From Litomosoides sigmodontis (taxonomy: Eukaryota; Nematoda; Chromadorea; Rhabditida; Onchocercidae): a DNA stretch of 64,000 nucleotides. The first letter of the stretch is position 1. Every line of letters starts with the position of its first letter. This document shows, in pieces, positions 52,818 through 64,000 of the stretch. Under the pieces are notes generated by a model, which saw nothing but the letters and a program-made list of their open reading frames with translations, was not told the DNA's origin and ran no database searches. Location: contig OY718805.1 in the NCBI GenBank assembly GCA_963070105.1, positions 5,266,001 to 5,330,000 of the forward strand, read 5' to 3'. The translations under genes were made by a program, and so were the position numbers.

Positions 52818-55210
52818 ACGGCATGAGCGACTATTAGAATCAATTTTTCACATATCTCAGTGTAAAACTACGGATTCTCACAAGTGATGATTCCCCTTCG
52901 AATAGAAATAATTTTTCAAGTTTCCAGTCTGTGTGTAAGACGCACATAGCAGGGAATTACTGTTACGATGGATGCCCAATAAATTCCGTGTGCGGACTGT
53001 CTTCGTTTCTTTTTTGTTTTTTAAATTGCTACCTCTCAAAGAAGCAATTAAAAGCAAAATTTAAGCAGGAATGAGAGCGCACACAAATTAATTCTGATGT
53101 TGAAAATGGATTATCAGCAAGGCCGCACATTACTTCCCTCTCCCGCAACTGTCCATCCATATCTTCTGACCAAAGCATTACCGAAATTCCCATCAACAAA
53201 TTTATATATTTTTCTTTAAATTTATGCTTTTATTTGAAACACGGAACACCGAAATTAGGCCAATCCTCAGATCATGCATACAGTATGAAAAGGGCAGAAG
53301 AACTCAGAAGAGATTGCAGGCCTATCCTTTTACTCTCCTCACCGAAGCTAGAGAGAGCTTCTTGTTGTGAGTTGACGAATGCTCCATTTTGCTTTACTTA
53401 AAGTGTGACAAAGCAGCTACATGTGGGGAGATTTAGCTAGCAGTGACCATAGTGTTACAACGTAATGGCACCAGTGGTCAGTGGCTATTAATGATGATGT
53501 GCCATTTCATTTTAAATGTTTTTGGTCGCCTTCTTACTTTCACCTCTTCCTTCCGGTAGCAACTGTGTGTTACCCCTGCTTTTACACCGTTATATCCCTT
53601 CGTATTTTATTACATGCGCTTTCTTTTCCACTCCGAGGCTAGTAGGTAAACAGAAATAGTTTAAATCTCCGCATCGTCAGCCGAAAAATGCAAGGCTGGT
53701 GGCCAAGTGCAGGAAGTTCGCACATCAGCCAAGAGTGCTTTAGAATCTTTAATATGCTTCTAACATGAAGCAAATGTTTGATAATCAAAAGGTAGATGAC
53801 GGTCCGATCAAAAAATTTAGGGAGATGCCATAAAATTTTAGTGCAAGATTTGCTACGTCACAAAGACCAAAAAATGTGTTCCAGTATCAGTCAACAGTAA
53901 ACGGGTTTCTAGCAGTTGAACTGACGAAATCTGTGAAGGAATACTGAAAGCAGATGTAATGAAGTAATCAGGTAATTAGATGGCAATCAGACTGCTAGAA
54001 GGACCGGTTCCAACACCAACAACAGAAACTCGACGATCCGTGCGACCCAATCATTGTAATAGCATCAGTGAAATGCCTGGCAGTATGCGGATTTTATGAT
54101 GGAATGTCACATCTTAAAAAACTGCGTGTTATAACTAATGAAAATTCCACCATCCTGGATATTGTTTGTTTCGCCTTTAAAATACCGAAGGTTCTGCAAC
54201 TCCTCTTATATTTTGAAGGCAAAACTTTCATGTTGAAAGCACTTCTGAAGATCAAAATAAGGTTATACCGATAAGCGAATTCTTTGTCCTAGCATTCTTT
54301 CAGTACCGAGAAATATCACCGATATTACCTGTCCACAGCAGAAAAGTATAGTCATTAGTTGGATGATCTCTTATCAATCATTAGCACTCCGGTCTTATTT
54401 CCAAAGGGAGTGTGCAGTGCTGATTTTAAGGTAGATGAAGTCCTTCATTTTTTCGTCTCTTCCAGGCATCGTACCAGTGCTGCTCAGCAGTGGACCAATC
54501 ATCGAAATTGGTTGTTAACAAAGTGACTTTCTTGAAGCACTGATTTATAAACTAAAGAAACTAATTTTTATGAACACTTCTGATTATTTATTTATGTGGT
54601 CAATAGAAATGAGAAATGTATTAAAGTTGTGGATATGACCAAGCATAAAATATCAAAATAGCCACACGTTTCTTTCAGTCGAGCTATCTATCGCCTTTCA
54701 CTGTTTTATGAATAGCACAAAAGCAGTGACACAGTAGCGAACACATTGAAACCAGGTTGTGCAGTCGGGCGCATGTGGCTTACGAGTACGATAGAGATGA
54801 CGATTCAGAGGATATTTATAAACCGTCTGCAACTTGCTACTTCATCTCATATCTTACATTACTGAAAAGAACTGAGAAAGAGGTGCGCGTGGGTTCAGGA
54901 AATGCAACACTAAAAAGAGGGAACAGCTCAAAATCCCAGATCAGATCACTGATTCAAAAACATTCTGCAATACTGGCATACAGCTGTGGTTTGCCCAACT
55001 GCTGTAATCGTAGCACAACAGTTCCCCCAACTGCATTTAATTTGAGCGAACTGCGGTATCTGTCTTCTGAGTAAATCAAATAATCGATACTTTAGGTACG
55101 TTAATTAATTTGTGTGGGAGAGACATCCCTCCACCAATCAATTGTGACGAAATAAGTAACACTTCACTAGCATCCCCCCTCTCCCAACCCATTCCCCTAA
55201 AAACCAAACG

Positions 55211-55445
55211 TTCCAGAATATTCTCCGCCCTACCTACTCTCACTGGCAGAGTTTCTAGAACATTCTCTCACTCTCCATGTCTGCCTCACTCTCATGTAGT
55301 CACTCCCTCGTCCTTCGCTGTTATCGCTTTCCGTCTTTCGCACGCTGCTAGCCGCACTCACACACTGTATTGTTAGAAGACACTCCCAGCCTACTCACTA
55401 TTCATTCCCATCCTTCCAGAACATTCTGTATGTTCTGCATATAAA
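55211..55445 (+). promoter_or_regulatory. Heat-shock promoter: three HSEs and a TATA box
   Basis: Three perfect three-unit heat-shock elements (TTCnnGAAnnTTC) lie at 55211-55223, 55253-55265 and 55414-55426. A TATAAA box is at 55440-55445, 13 bases after the third element and about 230 bases before the HSP70 ATG. This is the classical arrangement for HSF-1 binding and marks the gene as heat-inducible. Transcription should start near 55470. Confidence 0.92.
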
Positions 55446-55672
55446 GGAATGGAACGACTGCAACGCATTACTCGAGGGTTGTTTCGACACGTTGCTCGTT
55501 TGGTTCTGCCGTGGTGGTGTGGGTCGGTCGGCGGTCAGGCTGTTGGTGGCGTTGGGTGGCGTATTTGTCGGATGCGTTCGTTTGGTCTACTGCTTTGACG
55601 TATATTTTGCAATCTTGCAGGCGTATCAACCGTTGATTATTAAAGCTCTTCTTTTTTCTTGAAACAACAAAT

Positions 55673-58785
<3,113 letters not shown>

Positions 58786-59549
58786 ATGGTTATCGATCGG
58801 ATATACGATCTCATTTTTACGGCAAAGTATATGTACCTCTTGTTGTTTTCGATGTCTTTGGTTGATGTCATGAAAATGAATGTCTTTAATTAGCCTTGTT
58901 CTAATTGGAGTGATTAAGGTGGACTGTACTTATTGCTGTACTTTGTTCTTTTTATTTCCCGTAAAAAAATTGTGATTTGCGAGTAAAGTTTGAGTGCGTA
59001 ACACTGTCTCAGTATATCAGTGAGAGGGGGGGATCTCGCGTGGATGCTGCGCAGGTAATCAAATTCGTAGTCAATAATGGAGGGGCTTCATAGACGTAGT
59101 TAATTTGGGTAGTAGTGTATGCTGGAACTGTGTTGAACTCACGTTTAAGTCTCCGGGAGCTGTCCCCGTTCTAGTTGTGGTTGTGCAACGACACCGGTCA
59201 TTGCACCGTCCATGATGCTGTCATGAGAGTGAATAAAAGCATTTCATAACGAAAAGCATTGGGAGTCTTCCAAACTATTCGGTTTTATGTCACCAGATTT
59301 TAACAACACGCTTTTCGCAGATAGTATTTTTAATGCTGTTAATAGGCGCGTAATAAAATTTGTAACGAGTGGAGATATTTAAATTTTATTACCTAGCCAT
59401 CTAGAGTTTTTCATAAAAGACAGCTATAACTTCTGGAACGTTTGAAAATTAAGCAGGTGACAAGCTACAACTTTAATGTCGTTTTTAATCTTGAGAATAA
59501 AATTGAAACAAAATCTCGTTAACACATTTCGCGTAAATTCCATGAGACA
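58786..59549. other. Convergent 3' regions of HSP70 and CCT-1
   Basis: HSP70 (plus) and CCT-1 (minus) end facing each other 764 bases apart. An AATAAA at 59232-59237 is a candidate signal for HSP70; TTTTATT near 59384 reads AATAAA on the minus strand for CCT-1. If both are used the two 3' ends come close but do not clearly overlap. No gene is seen here. Confidence 0.55.
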
Positions 59550-62267
59550 CTACATATCATCATCATCATCATTTCTTCGCTGTACTGGTTTCTCGAGTTT
59601 AATCAAATCATCAATACGAAGGATTGTTATGGCAGCTTCGGTTGCAAACTTCAGACTCTTCACTTTACTCATCAGTGGCTCAAGAATACCAGCTTCCTTG
59701 TTATCACGGATTTCACCATTTTCCAAATCCAAACCAGCCCTAAAAAAGAGCAAATCGAACCAGAAATAAAACAAACTCTCCGTTATTATGTTTTATTCCA
59801 TATTTCTTAGGAGGTACTCATCAAAGCCATACTAGACGTAACTGGCATTTGATTTAGCTAGATTTGAGCAAAAATTTATCGTGCCATAAGGAAGCAGTTA
59901 GTTCGTTCTTTTAAAATCGACTAATACCATTTCAGATGAGCAAGTTCTTTCACTTGTTGTGCTTTGTTATGAAATGCTCGCAATTTAGCGACTAATTCCG
60001 TTGAATCTTTAGCAGCATTCGAAGCCAGGACTTTTGGTATAACAAGCAATGAATTCGCGAATTCAGCTACAGCGAGCTGTTCGCGGCTTGACTGCAAAAA
60101 ATAATTCGTGTCGAAATAATTCCTTGAGCATTAAATAGGGTATTTAAAAATCAATTCTTCAGACTCGAAATTGTGTATCTGTTGCAATTTATTCAACGAG
60201 AAGTTCCAAATTTAACCATAAAACTTTGTTTCAATTGTACGAATTAAAAAAAAATCGAAACTCACTAAAGTAGTGGCAAATGCTTCAAGATAAACATTCA
60301 ACGAAGCTTCTACTGCTCCACCACCTGCGACCAATTTTTTACTCTCGAGCACTCGTTGGACAATACACAGAGCATCATGAACTGAACGTTCCATCTCATC
60401 CAGCATTACATCATTTGGTCCACTAAACACCAATTACAATAAAAAGCAATGGAAGCATTAAAACAATCTGATTCATGACAAAGTAGCAATCTCCTCCATT
60501 TTCTTAATCAAATAAAGATATTATTTAGCATCTTTCATGATTCATACGTAAGGTAGTTGTTTGCATAAAAACATTACGAAAATGGCATTTTACCGAAGAA
60601 TAATTGAGGATGAAGTTCGTGCTTTCGGTCCTTTAATGAGGATGAGTTCATCATCCGAAATTCTTTCCTGAACCACTTCATCAGCTGTACCAAGCTGAGA
60701 GGTTTCGAATGCTTCCGAGCCTTCGAGAGTAGCCAAAGATGACATCAATGTGGCTGAAACACGATTTTCCGATTTAGCACAAATTCAACCCTTTAGATCC
60801 ACGAAACCAATTAGTAGTCTCCTTTAACGAAAGAGTGACGTTCCTAGACTGCCCGAATGTCATTTAAACACTTCACATATTTCAAGGAATTTCTGAAGCA
60901 AATGATACCTCAAAAGCTTTTTCTACTTAATTCATAAGTTTCGTACTTCATTAATTTACAGCAACAACAAAATCTTTCGAAATACTCTATCGAAGTTAAG
61001 ACTTCCAGTTCCTTTCAATTACTCCAGCCATCACTGTTATCAACCAAAAAAATTTTAATTGCAGCATATTTTTATTAAATTACCTCCAGTTGCTTTAGCA
61101 ATTCGTTTCAAGTCAATCTTTTTGCATCGTCGAACCGCCATTGCACCTGCTTCCACAAACTGTTTTAAACAGAGATCGTCGATCCCACCTGTCGTCAGTA
61201 TCACATTGGCCCCAGCTTTCAGAATTTTGTCAATTCTTCGTTTCGTTATTTCGTATTCTCTACAATCAAATATTTTTTGAAAGCATAAAAATTACTATCA
61301 ATTCTATAGACGGTGTATATGCTATTCTTTTGAAATATCTTGAGAGAATGAACCCATTGATGTAAAAATGATCCATGAGAGCATATCTATACCAAAAACT
61401 TACTCACGACGAAATGCTTCAAGCTTTATTGGGTCTTCAACTACCACTGATATTCCAAGATGCATTTTGACCTTCTGAAGTGAGAAGTCCAAACACGCAA
61501 TCTTCGCATTATGAATAATGCGTGGCATAGCTAGAAGCAGCAATAATTTATGAGAATTATAATCAAGCAATCAAAGTAATCAGAATGACGAAGTCCTTCA
61601 GTTCTCAAGACTCAAACAATTACGCGGAAATATGAATCAATCCCATCGCACTTTTTTATGAATGCTTAAATAGCAACTACGTTATAAACCCTATAGAAAA
61701 ATTATCAGAGTAGATTATCAGTCAAAATGGGAACTTCATTTTAAAATATGAAACAGATGACGTGAAAACAATTTCGGTGCTTCTGACTAAATCATCCACG
61801 CCAATTAAACATGATAATCAAGGTCACAACGCCTACCATACGAAAAAAGACAGCGTACGACTGCTATGAGTTGTAAAATCTCAACATAAAAATTACCTTG
61901 ACTAGCAACGGTACAATTCAGCGCATAGCCTTTAATCAGAAAACTTTCACGTACTGACTTTCCATGTGCTTTCAATATGTTGACAGCCTTGATTGGGTAT
62001 GTAACCTTACCGTGGACATCGATTACCTTAACTAATTCTGCTGCTTCAACGATCATATCAGCAAAAAAATCAGCATCCCTGTAAGAAATGAGACACCCAA
62101 AACGAATGACAATGAATCGACCTAGAGGAATGGATGTAACAAACTTCTACATAAGCATAAAAGAAAATGAACTGCAACACAGCACTCATTCAAATAATAA
62201 GCTCTTATTCAAGAGTAAGCAAAGAGATATGGAAAAGATGTTTAGTAACAACACTAGCCTAAACTCA

Positions 62268-62318
<51 letters not shown>

Positions 62319-63720
62319 TATAGCAAATATTAAGGAGGAATCGACTAAACGTTTCATATGCACACTTGAAATAGACCGCGCTACTTCGTGTTTCTGAGTC
62401 GATCTTTACCTAACCCTCCCTGACTGCTTACAGCTTATAATCACAAAAAAAACATACGGTCCAATGACTTTCGAAGACATCGCTGTTTTCGCAGCTTCAG
62501 TGATCGAACGTCTGCCCAACTCTTGAGATCCAAATGATAAATTGTCCTGTAAAAAGATTTAGAAGCATAGGATATTAACACTGATCAATTAACCTATCAC
62601 TATTACGCGTTCTCACTCATCAGACGTACACATACTAAACATTCTACATGCATACCACTAATCTGGACGTCGGCATTTTTATTATTACGTGAGAGAGCAA
62701 CAACAGCGCTGAAATATTTTTAACTCATGAAAATATAATGGTACTCTTCGACCTTTGAATTCAACATTTGATGCTTATATGAATACGGCCATTAAGCAGC
62801 AGACAAATAAGAGCTAGACACCTACCTGCATATAACGTACAGACTCCTTACATGCTAACCGATAACCGTTGATAACAGTTGTGGGATGAACTTGTTGTTT
62901 AACTAATTCATCAGCAGATTTAAGCAACTCGGCCGCCACAATAACTACTGATGTTGTCCCATCGCCAACCTAAAAAAAATAATTTTTTGCTGTACCTATC
63001 GTAAAATCTGCATAAAATCCAAACATTCTATAACTAATTTTGAATGGAAAAAACAGTAATGGTGATAGAATACCTCTTCATCTTGTAATTGTGCCAATTC
63101 GACAAGGACTTTCGCAGCCGGATGTTCAACTTCTATTTGTTTAAGGATTGTTGCACCATCGTTTGTCACTACAGCATCCTGAATTCAGAAATACGAGTTT
63201 TCCCAAAACCCTGCATGAATACTCTAAATGCGTTGCTTGGTCATAGCCTATATGATCACCCTCATTTACATTTAAGCGCTATAGAAATTAATCATATGAA
63301 AATGTGTACAATACACACTATCAACAGTGGTGTCGCAAAAAGGTTATGACAAAAAAGAAAGATGTTTTATATTCCATCACGTTTTACTCTATGTATAACC
63401 TACCCCGACATCATCCACAAGCATTTTGTCGAGCCCAACCGGTCCAAGTGAAGACTTGACAATGTTAGCTATAGCCGATGCTGCCATAACTAAAATCGAG
63501 ACAATAAGCCAAAAAGGAATCTACTTTTCTTAGCAGATTAAGCTGCAAATCTAAACCTAAGGAATGCGTAAAAACGTTAAGATTGCAATCAGAAATACAT
63601 GGATATAGCAGTATAAGTAAAGAAATATGTTATCAAAACAATACCATTCTGTGTTCGAACAGACTGACCCGAAGTACGTTTCCCCGTAACAGCGAGGAGT
63701 CTTTCACCACCAGACGCCAT
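59550..63720 (-). CDS. cct-1: T-complex protein 1 subunit alpha (CCT-1)
   Basis: Subunit of the cytosolic TRiC/CCT chaperonin that folds actin, tubulin and other proteins. Twelve exons join in phase, highest coordinate first: 63645-63720, 63404-63489, 63074-63178, 62826-62969, 62458-62546, 61897-62078, 61404-61530, 61084-61259, 60594-60753, 60266-60422, 59928-60091, 59550-59739; 551 residues, the family length. Chaperonin motifs are [44 protein letters not shown] (ATP binding; catalytic Asp in GDGTT) and GGGAVEASL. Alpha-subunit features include [20 protein letters not shown] and [20 protein letters not shown]. The C terminus is an acidic run (RRNDDDDDM) encoded by GAT repeats. Transcription is convergent with HSP70. 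Regulation is not evident beyond a compact upstream region. Confidence 0.97.
62271..62315. repeat. TA microsatellite in CCT-1 intron
   Basis: About 45 bases of AT dinucleotides lie in the intron between exons starting at 62078 and ending at 62458. Confidence 0.97.
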
Positions 63721-64000
63721 TTCTCAATAAATAATCACGCCTGTAATACTTAAATAATGAATTTTAACGGGAAGAAACACTACCGCAACTCACACCTACA
63801 ATTTCCCTCGTTGCACCGGCGCTTAAACATCCTTAACTACCGAGAAGCCCCTAATCGAACCATCCGTATCTTCTGCGACACAGCGATCAAGTTGACGACT
63901 CGCTATGAAAAGGTCATCCTTCATCCAAATACTGCGGCCGTTGTTACTGTGCCTGTGAGGTCTGCTGGATGAGTGACAATCAGTTGTCTCATTTTTTCCC
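63721..64000 (+). promoter_or_regulatory. CCT-1 upstream region and possible divergent gene start
   Basis: The CCT-1 ATG faces left at 63720. On the plus strand an ATG at 63969 opens a frame reading MSDNQLSHFFP to the window end, which may be the first exon of a divergently transcribed gene sharing this short promoter region. Only 32 bases of that frame are visible, so this is a guess. A 71-codon plus-strand frame at 63757-63972 overlaps it and shows no family features. Confidence 0.3.

Larger units (their letters stand above)
49516..55204. other. Intergenic region between cadherin and HSP70 genes
   Basis: The flanking genes are divergent, so this holds the upstream region of the large cadherin and the distal upstream region of HSP70. 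No gene is recognised. A GC-richer patch near 50740-50910 is open on both strands. Simple repeats occur at 52229 and 52761. A 105-codon frame at 54757-55074 has no signal, domain or splice support. Confidence 0.55.

Noticed and set aside
54757..55074. 105-codon plus-strand open frame upstream of HSP70
   Set aside because: No signal, domain, splice partner or upstream acceptor; composition is not convincingly coding and it lies just before the heat-shock promoter.

Overview
The window is nuclear DNA of a nematode, most likely a clade III (spirurid/filarial-type) species. The evidence is an AT-rich background, many small exons with GT-AG introns of about 50-400 bases, pyrimidine-rich AGs just before start codons (as expected for spliced-leader acceptors), a nematode-specific transthyretin-like gene, and HSP70 and CCT-1 proteins that look typically nematode. 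The species cannot be fixed from sequence alone.

Layout. 0.4-1.4 kb, minus: start of a DM-domain (DMRT) transcription factor, built from exons whose phases join. 1.4-7.7 kb: no gene recognised. 7.7-11.2 kb, plus: a membrane-anchored histidine acid phosphatase in 12 exons. 11.5-11.8 kb, minus: a small putative secreted protein. 12.7-13.7 kb, minus: a four-exon transthyretin-like secreted protein. 14.0-15.1 kb, plus: two unassigned candidate exons. 15.6-20.3 kb, plus: an 11-exon gene with a zinc-peptidase HExxHxxxxxH motif. 20.7-21.1 kb, plus: a small unrecognised spliced gene.

21.4-49.5 kb, minus: one very large Fat-like cadherin with signal peptide, about thirty intact or degenerate cadherin repeats, EGF and two laminin-G regions, one membrane segment and a short cytoplasmic tail with an Arg-Gln run. 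49.5-55.2 kb: intergenic. 55.2-58.8 kb, plus: inducible cytosolic HSP70 with three perfect heat-shock elements and a TATA box. 59.5-63.7 kb, minus: CCT-1 (TCP-1 alpha) in 12 exons. A possible divergent gene starts at the right edge.

How they relate. HSP70 and CCT-1 are neighbouring, convergent cytosolic folding genes. The cadherin would act in cell adhesion and polarity, the DMRT gene in sexual or neuronal fate, and the phosphatase and TTR-like protein at the cell surface or in secretions. No operon is proven.

Points for a second look: two GC-AG introns, one splitting the phosphatase catalytic motif; a perfect 29-bp hairpin in a 3.4-kb cadherin intron; an imperfect 65-base hairpin in a peptidase-gene intron; a lysine replacing the usual metzincin glycine; and the small 20.7-kb gene whose likely last splice makes a stop codon. 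Exon models were read by eye from splice signals and phase and have no transcript support.
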